Below, piece after piece: positions 52,501 through 63,298 of a stretch of DNA of 64,000 nt; position 1 is the first letter of the stretch, and every line of letters starts with the position of its first letter. This DNA comes from Pyropia yezoensis (taxonomy: Eukaryota > Rhodophyta > Bangiophyceae > Bangiales > Bangiaceae). The position numbers and the translations under genes are program-made. The notes beneath the pieces were generated by a model. The model made no database searches and had not been told where the DNA came from. It was given only the letters and a program-made list of their open reading frames with translations. Location of the stretch: NCBI GenBank assembly GCA_009829735.1, contig CM020618.1, positions 24,413,346 through 24,477,345 of the forward strand, read 5' to 3'.

Positions 52501-55384
52501 AGCACAGAAAGGGGGGTGGGCGCGGGGGATATGCCGGTCGCAGGTTGACTGGGATGGAGCGGTGAGGGTGTGCGAGCATGGAAGAGCACTGAACGCTGGA
52601 TGTAAGGATTTGCCCCTTAAATCCCCACCCGGAACCCAGGGGATATGGACTGGGACCTCTCCTTACATGTCCGGCCCCGATAACTCCCCCTAACACACAT
52701 CAATTCCCCACTACCCTGGGCGACACCACGCTGTATCCCTGACATTTTGCGGACGTCGGCCGACCGCACGAAAGCCGCCGTCAAGGCACTGTCGGAACCC
52801 TGTCATGGACGTCAAAACTCGACAACGAGGAGCGAGTGACATCGTCGACCAACCACGGGCGGACATCCCCGTCTGTGCTGCCTGAATTTTATTCTCTGCG
52901 CTGCGTGAAAGCTGGCAACAAGGACCAGTCACACGATTCACCGACACTGAGGACACCACACATCCTCGCTGGCGGCTGAGTGCGATATGACTGGCTCGCC
53001 GACTTTTGGATTGATTGAGTTCGGCCAGCTGGTTGGTGACTGGCTGGTCGGTCAAGGGATTGATTGAATTTGGCCTTGCTGGCCCTCACAGCCGGTCGGA
53101 CCTTCAGGCCGACCGGCGATTGGAGCCGGCTGGTGGGGCGCGCTGGGCGCCATCCACGGGACCCCTTCGTTTCGGGCAAACTGGGGCTGCACTCCTTTAG
53201 TGCGCACGCCCGCCCATGCTTTTTTCTGAGAGACATGCTTTGTTTTTGGACCGATCTGTGCCTACCGGCAGTGCGATGGGGAAACGCATGCTTTGGGGCA
53301 CCTCGGGTGCCCCGACGCGAGTATATAGTGTGTGGGTGTCGGCGCCACCGGGGGAGACGAGAGGGGCAACCACAGACACAGACCAAAGACACTGTGTACC
53401 TTTTGTACCCTCGATCCCCACCGACGTCGCGCCCATCTTCTTCCCCAGACCCACCCCCGTCGAGACCACGGTCCTCTTCCCCGTGCCCCGCCGCCCTATT
53501 GGCTGGCAGGGCTCGCTGACACCCCCACGAGTACGTTGAGGGCTCCCCGGTTTTGGGTGGGTCCTCACACTGGATGACCTTGTGGGTGGCCAGCCCTGTG
53601 GAGCGACGCAGCCCTCTTTTTCGCGCGGGTGGAGGACGAGAGGGATAGGCAGAAAGTTCGAAAGGGTTGACAAAGACAAACAGGAGGTAAACGACCCGCA
53701 CAGGAGAGATAGGGAAGAGCGGGTAAGTCAACGCGGCAAGTTGGGCGGAGGGAGTGCAGTCAATGGAGGACGAACGGGACGCCAGAAGGTGCAGGAAGGA
53801 TGATGGCAGAAGGGAGGTGCAAAGGAGACACAGAGCAGCAAGCGGGACACATGCAGGTACACGAAGGTGGAGGGGTGGGATGTCACGCAGGCAGGCGAGG
53901 GACGGCAGACAGCAGGGGGGGGAGGAGGGGAGGGTGGCGGAGGAGGGGAGGGGAGGAGGGGAGGGGAGGAGGGGGGGCACGCTGGACAGCCGGCCAACAA
54001 CCGGTGCCGTACGCGCAGGGAGGTAGCGCACAGTCCCCAACAGCGGCAGCGTGCAGACAAAGGAACACGGGGCGGTGATGGGGGAGTGACGGCGGCAAAG
54101 GATCGCGGCGCAAACCACACCTGACGCGAATGGCAACAGCCATGCGAGGGAGGGACGAGGGGCGGGCCGACGCGCGCGTGTTGACTGATCCTCGCGCAGA
54201 CACTGGAGAAATAAAGCAAGTGGGGGGGGGGAGGGTCCGCCACTGCCAAGCGTTTGCGCTCGGAGACTCGGCTTGCCGACGGCACCCGAATTGTGGTTGC
54301 GCGCTGATCAACTTAATACTCTTTGCTTTATCGGCAGTTGATTTCGGCCCGATCGATCGAATGGCTGTACTTTGTCGCGGTCCCATCGCTGGTCCCAACC
54401 CTAGACCTGGCAGTCTGGTGGTGGGTCTAGAAACGACCCAGTTTACTATAAAATCTGGAGCGCGGACCCTGCATTGGCCCGGACCTGGTCCAGGGAACGT
54501 GTTACCGAATTGGGCCCGGAACGGGCAACTCAGTTCATCTCCGAGGGGAAAGGTCGGAGAACCTTTCCCGTGAAGAGCCGGATAGCCTTTTCGGCGCTGC
54601 ACTTGGTGGGACCCGCCTCCTGGGCTTGATGCAGTGGGCAGATTAGGCTTGCCTGATCCCCTAATAAGCTGCCCCTAATCCCCTAATGCGGGACCTTTCC
54701 TCCCAGGAAGAACTGGGCGCCGCTGTTCGTGCTCTTTTTTGGCGCCAAGAACTAGACTGCACGCGTTGTTTCGCCGGGAGTCGGACCCCACCTCAGCCCA
54801 TCTTACTAGAGTGCGAGCCTCACTCCCCGTCCTTGCTGAGCTGCACATCAGTCCTCCGTCGTGCCTTTTGAAATCCATATCACATGCAGCGTCCGAGTTG
54901 AGCCCCACCTTGAATCTCAACATGAACCCCACCTCCATCCCAAGGCCCGACTTGGGCCACTGCTAGCTACAACGAATGCGTGACACCCGCCCTGCTCGCG
55001 CATGTGCGCTCCCTGGACCACGTGCACACCACACTTCTGCTTGTGTCCCCCCCCCCACCCCCCACGCACCACCCCCCTCCCCCACCCCCCCTTCCCCCCC
55101 CCCCCCCCCCCCAAGCCCGCTTGTCGTTCTCTCCACCCTCTGCACGCCGCAGATTCCGCTCCCCGCCTCGGCCGCTCCCCTTCTCACGTACTGCCTGGCG
55201 TTCCCAGTTTCTGGCGGCGTTTTCCACACACTCCTCGCCGTCTTGGTCGCCCCTTTCTTGTCCCGGAAGAGCAGTGGCCTCTGCATAGTCGGGGAGGTGG
55301 CGGCGTTGGCGTTGCAGCTTGCGTGACGGTCGATGGCACGTCGATGCGGCCAACGGCGGCCGTGTCATTAGTGCCCTTTCCAGC
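52501..55384. other. Region without a supported gene
   Basis: Contains a TATATA box at about 53321-53327, a G-rich stretch near 53920-53980, and a C run at 55094-55112. A 415-codon minus-strand frame (54136-52889) has no domain and Ser/Pro/Leu-biased composition. A short segment at about 54897-54940 resembles the MULE right end (GTTGAGCCCCACCTT, GAACCCCACC). Confidence 0.45.
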
Positions 55385-58204
55385 ATGTCTACCTCGAAAC
55401 GGCTGCGTACACGAGAGCCTGGGAGCGTGACGACGGCCTGGAGCGACCCCGCGGATGGTGGTGCACGGGGCCTTCCCAGATGTGGCGAGGCGCCAGCTGA
55501 TGTACGTGGTGTCACGGAGCCAGCCGGCCGAGCTCATCCAGCTGCTGATCCCTCTGGGCCGGACGATGCACCGGTGGCGTCGGGTGGTGGGGTTATGAGC
55601 TCATCGTCATCGAGTCAGGACGAGTCGGACGGGGAGACGCTATCCTTAGAGCCCATGCTCATCCGCCTGGCAGAGCTACAGCGCCGCCTGCTGCACTGGT
55701 CTGTGGATCACCCCACGGAGTATGCGGCTGAGCAGCAGCGGTCCACATTAACGGCGCAGGGTAAGAAGCTGAAGGAGGCTATCGACAAGATTTCGACTCG
55801 TGTCAAGTTGTTCCTGCCTAGCACGCTCCACCCGCTCTTCGATCGCCGCAATGCAGTGCTCTATCTCTCCGTCCCTCGTCGTGCCGCCAAGCTTTGCGAG
55901 CTGCTCCGCCCCAACCCTGGTCGACAGAGTCTGCAGGACAAGCAGCTCGATTACGAACTCGTGCGGCGTGCGGTGAAGGAGCTGCACCAAAACCGCTTTG
56001 ACGCGCGCATCTTTGGTACCATCGTCGGTTTCCCCGGGATGGGAAAGACCTACCTCATGCGGCTACTGCTCATGTCCCAAGCTGCCTCCGCTCCTGCTAC
56101 GTCTGCGGCCGTGGATATGGAGAGCGATGAGGTGATGTCCTGGTGGATGTCCACGCCCCTCTTTGTCATATCTTTCAATGGCATCACGTCGGCGACGTCC
56201 ATCGACCTGTTGCTCGCGACGCTTGACTACGAGCTTCCGGGGGTGGTGCGCCTCTTGTTCAGCGAGATGATGCGACAGGGCGGCGGCTCAGACTTTGCGA
56301 CCTTTCGAGCCGCCATGTTGGAGGCGCTTCAAGCGGGCAAGCTGTCTCCGAGCACCTTGCTAATGCTCGTCAACTACGTGCGACGGACGTGGTGCCGGGA
56401 GCAGCTGGATCTACCCTCAACCTTCGTTGGGATCCTGCTAACCGACGAGCTATTGCAGCTGTCGCGGGCGCCGCCTCCGAGCCCGACGCGTCTTCAACGT
56501 TCACAGCGCGACCGTCCGAGCGGCGGGCAGCCGCTCCCATTGCCGTCGTCCTCGAGCGATTCGGGCCGTTGCGATGCGTCGCCCTCGTCCGACGTCGACG
56601 GGTCGCCGACGATCTGGACGCCAAGAGAGTCTACGCAAGGTGCCAATGAGGCGATGGCGGGCCATGCAGTCACCACGCCCGTGATGCATGGGGCGCGGGT
56701 TGCTGAGGTGGCTCGCAGCGCGCTGTGCTCAACAGCTAAGAATCACAACCTACTTCTGTGCGTGAGCTTCTTCTCTGAACGCTTCATCGTTCGTGAAAAG
56801 ACGGCCTCTGGGTCTGTACCAGTGCGCATCGGCTTCCTGCAGCTCGTGGAGGCGACCCGCGTGGCGGCCGCTGTGAGCCAAGTGCTGTGCGAGCGCAAGA
56901 AGGGCTTCCAGGTGATGTCGAAGTCGGGTACAACGAGCGTGTTGACCACCGAGACTGTCGGCATGTGCTTAGGCGTGCTGGCTGGCGGACATCCAAGAGC
57001 GGCGGAGGTTCTCATTACTTCGATCGAGGCGAGTCGCCACGCCGAGCCGTTCCTGAGCAACTTTCTGTCAAGGCTTGAGCCGGACAAGCTGTCTCTTGCA
57101 TCATCAAGCGTCGATACTCTGTGTGAGTACCCTGCCGTCGTTGCTGTTGGGCTGCTGGGGTTCGAAGTTAATCCAGAAATTCCCTTCTGCGACAGCATCC
57201 CCTGGGACCATGTGTATGCACTAGGAGCGCTGACGAGGGGTGTGCTCGACCGTACGCACAGACGTGCCACAAGGTCAGCATCTTGCTCCTGCGCCCCGGC
57301 CAGCCCAATCTACAGCACCCGCTTAAACGTGGCCTTCCTCCTAGAGGTACTGAAGCGGAAGCCGTTGCAGGCGTGGATCGAATCTGACGTTGGCGAGCAG
57401 TCTCGGACTGCCACGGTCGTGGACCAGGATCTGAATGTAGCTCTCCGTGACGTCCAAGCTGCGCTAGAGACCGGGGACGCCGCCGTGGCCTGGGAGCGGT
57501 ATGTCTTCTCGGGGCTCACGGCGGTGAGCCATGCCCGACGTGTCTGCTCTCAGAAGCTGCGCAGCCTTGTGCGGAATGGACAGGAGCAGCCGCCGCTGCA
57601 CCAGACGACACTGTTAGACCTGTTCCCTGCATCGTCGCCGTATGTGGGTGACGCGCCGTGGCTGGAAACAGCTGAGGTGGACGCCTCTCGTGCGCTTGTC
57701 GGTGTCCGCCTATTTAGGAACTACACTGAGCTGCTGGCCATGGACGACGAGGAGCTGCTGACGTACGTGTGGCAGGCGGAGCAGTCGAACTTCCCTGCCG
57801 TCGACGGCGTCGTATTCTTCAAGTGTACCGGGTGCGTCGCTGCGGCTGGACCCCGGCGCGGTGAGCTCGTGGCCGTCATGCTGCAGCTAAAGCACAAGGA
57901 GAAGATCAACCTGGCGAAGGACGTTATCAACAGCGCTGTTTCCGCCGCAGCAGCCTTTCGATTCATTGCTGGAACTTCCTCCTGGTCCCGTCGGACTGCG
58001 TTTGTCGTCCTTTCTCACCGGGAGCTGCCCCGGCGGCGGGATGTGGATCTGGTTCATGCGGTGGCTGCCCCTGTGATAGTCGTGGACCAACTGGGATTGA
58101 TCGCCACTTTTGGGCCCGGGCTCCACGCGCTGATCCGGTCGTCCGCCATTGCGTTTGGAACGCAGGTGGTTGACGTGACAAGCGCAAGGTTCCTGGAGGG
58201 CTGA
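55385..58204 (+). CDS. Crinkler/RHS-like protein: P-loop NTPase plus PD-(D/E)XK nuclease
   Basis: A 939-residue intron-less frame starting at ATG 55385 (the frame is open a little further, without ATG). A disordered Ser/Asp-rich N-terminus; Walker A GFPGMGKT at 215-222; Walker B-like GILLTDELLQL with Asp354/Glu355; an inserted Ser/Pro/Arg-rich loop (about 360-420); GGHPRAAEVL near 534, typical of the helical lid of STAND-type NTPases; a helical middle; and a C-terminal restriction-endonuclease-like fold with Asp807 (FPAVDGVVFF), Gln834-x-Lys836 (LQLKHKEK) and following strands AFVVLSHRE and APVIVVDQLGL. This NTPase-REase order is that described for the Crinkler/RHS superfamily, thought to derive from transposons and used in genome conflict or as effectors. 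Function in this organism is unknown. The frame is intact, unlike the neighbouring transposases. Confidence 0.75.
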   Translation: MSTSKRLRTREPGSVTTAWSDPADGGARGLPRCGEAPADVRGVTEPAGRAHPAADPSGPDDAPVASGGGVMSSSSSSQDESDGETLSLEPMLIRLAELQRRLLHWSVDHPTEYAAEQQRSTLTAQGKKLKEAIDKISTRVKLFLPSTLHPLFDRRNAVLYLSVPRRAAKLCELLRPNPGRQSLQDKQLDYELVRRAVKELHQNRFDARIFGTIVGFPGMGKTYLMRLLLMSQAASAPATSAAVDMESDEVMSWWMSTPLFVISFNGITSATSIDLLLATLDYELPGVVRLLFSEMMRQGGGSDFATFRAAMLEALQAGKLSPSTLLMLVNYVRRTWCREQLDLPSTFVGILLTDELLQLSRAPPPSPTRLQRSQRDRPSGGQPLPLPSSSSDSGRCDASPSSDVDGSPTIWTPRESTQGANEAMAGHAVTTPVMHGARVAEVARSALCSTAKNHNLLLCVSFFSERFIVREKTASGSVPVRIGFLQLVEATRVAAAVSQVLCERKKGFQVMSKSGTTSVLTTETVGMCLGVLAGGHPRAAEVLITSIEASRHAEPFLSNFLSRLEPDKLSLASSSVDTLCEYPAVVAVGLLGFEVNPEIPFCDSIPWDHVYALGALTRGVLDRTHRRATRSASCSCAPASPIYSTRLNVAFLLEVLKRKPLQAWIESDVGEQSRTATVVDQDLNVALRDVQAALETGDAAVAWERYVFSGLTAVSHARRVCSQKLRSLVRNGQEQPPLHQTTLLDLFPASSPYVGDAPWLETAEVDASRALVGVRLFRNYTELLAMDDEELLTYVWQAEQSNFPAVDGVVFFKCTGCVAAAGPRRGELVAVMLQLKHKEKINLAKDVINSAVSAAAAFRFIAGTSSWSRRTAFVVLSHRELPRRRDVDLVHAVAAPVIVVDQLGLIATFGPGLHALIRSSAIAFGTQVVDVTSARFLEG

Positions 58205-60806
58205 GCTTGTCGAGGGCCGAGTGTTCAAGGGCGTTGATGGCAGGTGGTGCTATGTGCTGGTGTCCGTCATCATCGCAGCCGTGCAGCGTGCGACCGTCTG
58301 CATCGTCAGCGGCCCTGGCCGTCGCATATGGCAACGGCGACAGTTAAGGCAGCGTCGGCGACAACGTCGCTCGTGTGGACGTCCAGCGCTCCCTCCATCC
58401 CTGGCGCCTGTGCGGTCACGGCTGGTTTGCCCAGTCCCGCGGCGTCTTCTGTCCCTGGCGCCAGTTCGCAGACGGCGCTGTCATCCTCGTCATTGTCGCC
58501 CATCCGCGCCGCCTTGTTGGCTCCCACCGTCGCCATCCGAGCCGGCGAGGCCTACCAGGTGCATCCCTTGGCGTGCCTGTACAACGGAGCTGACGACGCG
58601 TCAGCGATGGCCGACACGGTCCTCGACGTCAACCAGCTCTAAATACAGCACCTGGTGGTAGCGGCGTCGAAAAACTGGCCGTGTGGGTTCGTGCAACGCC
58701 TTTTTTGGTGGGCATGTTGGCGTCCACGCGGGCACGCGCGGCGGCGGCTGAGACTTGGAGTGGCGGTGACAGTGGCAGCTCGGTGGTGGTGACGAAGGTA
58801 ATGCCACGGTGGTTGGCGCCCGTCTGGCGGAGACGGCTATCCGGTGTGGTGAGCGACGGGGCCGCCGTGGTGCCCCACCAAGGGATGACGGCACACGGAG
58901 CAGACATGCGCGGCCACGACCTCACCCTCATGTTGCTGACCGTCGCGGTGCTGTGCAACGCTGAGCAGGGCGGCATGCTCCGCGGGGAGGTCTCGACGCT
59001 CTGCTTGTGCCCGGTCGGCCCGGTGGTGGCGCTCCCTATGGGGGCACCCTCTCAAATGCCCATCCTGACGCCGGGCGTGCTGCCTGGCACCGTGCGGCCG
59101 TTGCGTTCAAACGGGGGGCGCGGCGGCGGCGGAGAGAGGAGGGTGTGGTGGTGGCGCGTGGTGGTGGTGCTGGGGTGGTACACAGAGGACGATTGCCGCG
59201 GCAGACCCCCCCCTTCCACCCCCCCCCCCCAACAGCCCCGTGGCGCGGTGGGACGAAAACACAAGAAGCCAGGGGGGGACGGGGTGGGGGTGTCTACGTA
59301 CTGTATGGACAGGATGCCCTATTTATCTGAGGCTGGATACGATGCGCGCACAGCAGCAGCAGCCAGGATATCCGGGGGTGGGGGGCGTTCAACACCACCT
59401 TCTAGTCACCCCGGCGGATGGCGCGTTCGCCGTTCGCGGTCAACCAGATCACTACTCAACTGGGTGTCAGCGGGCGGGCGGCCGTCGAGCGTGCGTGCCC
59501 TTGCCGCAGACAGCGTGGGGAGGAGGCAGCGTGACGGCACGCCGCCGCCGCCCCTGCAGCGGTCCGGTGGCAGCTGCGGCGGCCACCGCCAACCAAGTGG
59601 CCCTCCCCATCTCGTGCACGGCCGCCGTTGGCGGCGCCTGTGGCGGCGGTAGCGACGGCGGCAGTGGCGGCCACCGCCGCCCCTTCTCGCCGACGCTGTT
59701 GCTGCTCGTCGGTGTCGCCGGCCGGGTGCCCCCGTCCATTGGCGGCGTGGCGAGCCGCTCATCTGCCGCTACGGCGTCTGGTGGCGGGTGCGGCGTTGGC
59801 GCAGGGGCGCCCTGGTACAGCGACTTCAACCGCCTTACGATGCCAAGACCAACCCGTATGTACATGATGCTTCCGGCCACGGTTGGCGCCAACATCAGCA
59901 CCGACACCCATCACTTGACTTTCTTTACCGGCGACGGCTGCGCACTTCGCGGGGGCGGCGGTGAGCGGGGACGGCAACACCGGCACGGCCCCACGGGGGG
60001 GCTGCTGCACCCTCTCTGTATTGGTGGGCGTGACTTTTGTGGCCGCCAAGGTGGGCCGCCTGACGCCCACGGGATGGATTGAAAAGGGGGCGCTGGTGGG
60101 AGCGGGCGTCTCGGCGGCCGCCCTGCTGGCCGCAGCCGCCACCTGGGTGGCCGACGCTGCCGCCGCGGCGGCGGCCGCAGACCAGGCCGCCGTCGCTTGC
60201 CGGGCCACCCGCCGGACGGCGCGGCGCGCCAAGGGTGGCGGCGGCGCGGCACCGGCGGCACCGGCGGCGGCGGCACCGGCGTCGGCGGCGGCACCGGCGG
60301 GAGCACGACGCCAGCCGCGGGGTCTCCCGGAAGGTCGGCGGGCGGCGGCAGAGGTGTCGGGTGGTGGGGACGGTGGTGGCGGTGGCGGTGGTGGTGTTGG
60401 TGATGGTGGTGGTGTTGGTGATGGTGGTGGTGGTGGGGAGGACGACGGCGGGGGTGCCGGCGGCAGCGGACACGCCGCCAGTGGTGGAGGGGGGCTGGTG
60501 GTGAGGGTGTGGTGAGGGGGGCCAGCATCTAGCTAGGCTCATGTACCATGCACACACACAGATTTCTTGCTTTTGAAATCGGTTTGATTCCGGTTGATAA
60601 AGGCATACTTTTGGCCTCCGACAGGGCATGCCACGAGACTTTTGCAGAAGAGTTCATATTTTGTTAACATTTATGTCTTTTCTCACCTTCACGACCCCGT
60701 CACCCCCTTCACCCTCCCCAAGTTTGGTACCGTATTGCTGTTCAAGGCCTGCGTTCGGTCGTCCAAGAGTACGTTGAGGGCTCTTGCGGTGTGGGTGGGT
60801 CTCACA
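58205..60806 (+). other. Possible multi-exon gene, unresolved
   Basis: Plus-strand pieces read like a protein with membrane segments but change frame: 58594-59100 (HDLTLMLLTVAVLCNAEQGGM, ALPMGAPSQMPILTPGVLPG), 59460-59960 (SDFNRLTMPRPTRMYMMLP, ISTDTHHLTFFTGDGC) and 59970-60190 (LSVLVGVTFVAAKVGRL, GALVGAGVSAAALLAAAATW). (GGT)n-like simple sequence fills 60360-60450. I recognise no family and could not place splice sites, so no gene model is given. Confidence 0.3.
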
Positions 60807-60963
60807 GGGGGGGGGGGGGGGGGCTAAGGGGCACGCAGCCCGCCAGCACTACGCGCTGGGCTTCTGGGAGTTGCAGGGGACAGGGGGTGTTTGGCAATGG
60901 TGGTGGTCGGAGTGCGCAAATAGTAGGCGGGAAGCGAGGGTCGATGGGGAGTCTGAGGGCTGC

Positions 60964-62398
60964 CGACGCGGCAAGCCACGATACTGTCCGGACGAGAGAT
61001 GCAACTAGCATCTCCGCCGTAATGGGAGTCGAAGGCAGCTGCAAGCGGAGGTAGACCGTCAGTACGGCGGCCTCCAACGTCGGGGAGATCGCTGTGGTGG
61101 ACTGCACCACAACCGCGACCGGGATGTCCCCGTGCGCCTCGAGCTCAACAGGAGGAAGAGGGGGCGGACGCCTGGTGCGCCGCGACCGTAGATACACGCG
61201 CCCCCTGCTTAGGGATGCCTGACCCATCCAGGCCGCGTAAGTCGCAGTGATCACCTTGGACATCTTGTCCGTCGGTGACGGCGTGTTGTGGTTTGTGCTG
61301 GGGCAGTAGGGATACGATTCAATCCCTAGCCCCTCCGTCAAGATGACCTTGCCACCGTGAAGTTCACGGGCCACCCAGACCAAACACTGTATGAAAGTGC
61401 CTTGGTCTGTCGGCCCGCGTGCGGGCCGACGCAACTAGTGCTCGATGCTCTCTCACTCGATCGCGTTGTGTAGAGCCAACAACGCTTCAATTTGAACGCG
61501 TCCGCGGTCCGAGCACCCCTCGGCAACCTGCCGAGGGGTGAGCTCCTCCAACCCCGCGAAAATACGTTGGGGGAGGTTCCAAAGAATACCTCGATGGGTA
61601 AAAGAGGCCAACCAGGTCGACACAAACTCCAGCAACCAAATTGTAGCCAACAAGGCAAACACGATGTGGTCGGGGCCAGCCGATAACATGACGCTGCCAA
61701 AGTGGTCCAGTTGCCGAGGGAGCAACACTGGGAACCCGTAAGGGACCTCGTCTTGAGGCCGTCACCGGGGTTTCTTGGGGTAGAACAACTCCCGGTCCGC
61801 ACCCCCTTTTCGGAGGTACTCAATTTAAGCGTGGGTAACCAAGTAGGCGCCCCGGCGGAGATCCTTCTCCTCCCGCACGTCAAAGCGGTGAACGTGCGGG
61901 TCGTCAGTGCGCTGGAACGGGGGTCAAGTTTCCACCGCGTCGCAGGTAAAGGTAGGGAAGTCATGGGGGCCCGCAATGGACCCCCAGCGTCAAGCAAGTT
62001 CTTTATCCTCTGCACGTCCTCAATCTCCCTCTCGTCGAGGAAGGCATGCTGCTCCGTCGTGAGCCCTCCCGGAGAACTGATCCGGCGGGGGGACTTCTCG
62101 TGATGCGCCGCCACACTTGGAGCATCGCCTCCCTAAGTAGGGAGAAGCGCTCGCACGTGAATACATACAAGCAGATAGGCCAGTTGGGGTAGATCCAGAA
62201 GCTCAAGGCCGACCGAGGAGTTGCGGGGCCCACCCCCGGAAGAGAGCTCGCCGCCACCCCGACGTCGGGTGGCGCAGGCATCTCATCCCCTGGAGCAGTT
62301 GCGGAGCTCCCGCCGGCAGTTCCGGCATGTGCCTCACCGCGGGGCGCATCCTCCATGCGCTCATTGGACGGGTCCGACTCCAAACCCGGAGTGGTCAT
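60964..62398 (-). pseudogene. Decayed third copy of the chromovirus antisense gene
   Basis: Reading from 62398, MTTPGLESDPSNERMED aligns with MATAGVETDSLDERMED of the unit 1 copy. Further blocks are DHFGSVMLSAGPDHIVFALL (about 61.69 kb), LEELTPRQVAEGCS (about 61.53 kb), LVWVARELHGGKVIL (61.38 kb) and SLVRTVSWLAAS ending at 60964. Several frame breaks and stops separate them, and the RS-rich C-terminus is missing. Nucleotide divergence is large while protein blocks remain similar, which suggests an ancient, once-coding family. There is no pol next to it. Confidence 0.8.
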
Positions 62399-62409
62399 CG
62401 TCCTCTATA

Positions 62410-62447
62410 GCACGTGTTGTCCCCTACCTAAGGTCAATACTGCCACA
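62410..62447 (-). repeat. Chromovirus LTR 5' end fragment
   Basis: On the minus strand it reads TGTGGCAGTATTGACC and then, with small changes, AGGTAGGGG and ACACGTGC: the first 38 or so bases of the LTR. It lies 11 bp upstream of the antisense-gene relic and in the same direction. Confidence 0.75.
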
Positions 62448-63298
62448 CTCATCAACCCCCCCCCCCCCCCCTCCCCTTACTCGCAGCTCGTGTGCGAAAA
62501 GCATTTAGAGTCTAGTCGGGCCACCGCGGTATGGGTTCTCCCGGCAGTCGCGCAACACTGTGGCGTTCTGGACCCGTTCTGGCAGGCGGCTGACACGCCT
62601 ACGAGAGGCCCCGGGCCGCCCTGGACGCGGGGTGACACACACGGTGCTCCCATTGGGCCATCTGTTTTGGGCGACTTGGAGGACTTGGCTATCCTGACCG
62701 GGCTGACGCCAGTTGTGCTTGTTTTGTACTTGTTTCTTTTGTTTTTCATTGCGTTCTTTCGTATCTTTCACTCGTTTTTCCCGCTGGGTTTTTGGGTGAC
62801 TGATATTTGTGTGTGGGAGGTTTCGTCTGCTTGGCGACCGGGGTTCGACTGGTGAGCCCGGGCACACCAGTGCATTTCCGTGGAGGTTTGGGGTGGTGCG
62901 CTGGCGTTTGGCCTTGTTTTGGGCAGGTGCCTTGCTGGCGCTTGGCCCGCTGGGGCGGTCTCTGAGAGCCTCTGGGAGGGCCCGCTGAGGGGCCATCGAG
63001 AGGGTTCTTGAGGGAAGCTCCGGGGTCTCCCCGAGGCCGACACGTAAAATCAACAGTGCTTTGGGTTCTCGCTCCCTCGGGCTTCTGTCCTGTTACCCTT
63101 ACCTCTAGTTGGGGTGGGCGAGCGGACCAGCGCGTATCCTTACCTGTTCCTTTCGGGGGACGTGTCAGTTCTTTGGTGTGGTAGGACTCGCCGGGTGGGG
63201 CCATAACGCTACAGGCCCGGCTCTCGCGGCGTGGCAACGGCGGCGGCGGTCGCGCCGCGCAGAGGGCACGGCTCGGCACTGTCGGGACGGGGTCTGCC
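62448..63298. other. Region without a supported gene
   Basis: A 16-nt C run at 62456-62471 and a T-rich stretch at about 62715-62800. No domain-bearing frame. Confidence 0.4.

Noticed and set aside
52889..54136. 415-codon minus-strand open frame
   Set aside because: No domain, Ser/Pro/Leu-biased composition, no coherent motif; overlaps a plus-strand TATA-like box and G-rich repeats. Long frames arise easily at this GC content.
54897..54940. Another MULE end upstream of the Crinkler-like gene
   Set aside because: Only two short blocks match and no inverted partner was found; kept as a remark only.
53531..60810. Shared motif GAGTACGTTGAGGGCTC at about 53531 and 60770
   Set aside because: Only about 17 nt are shared, with loosely similar sequence after it; too short to support a repeat.
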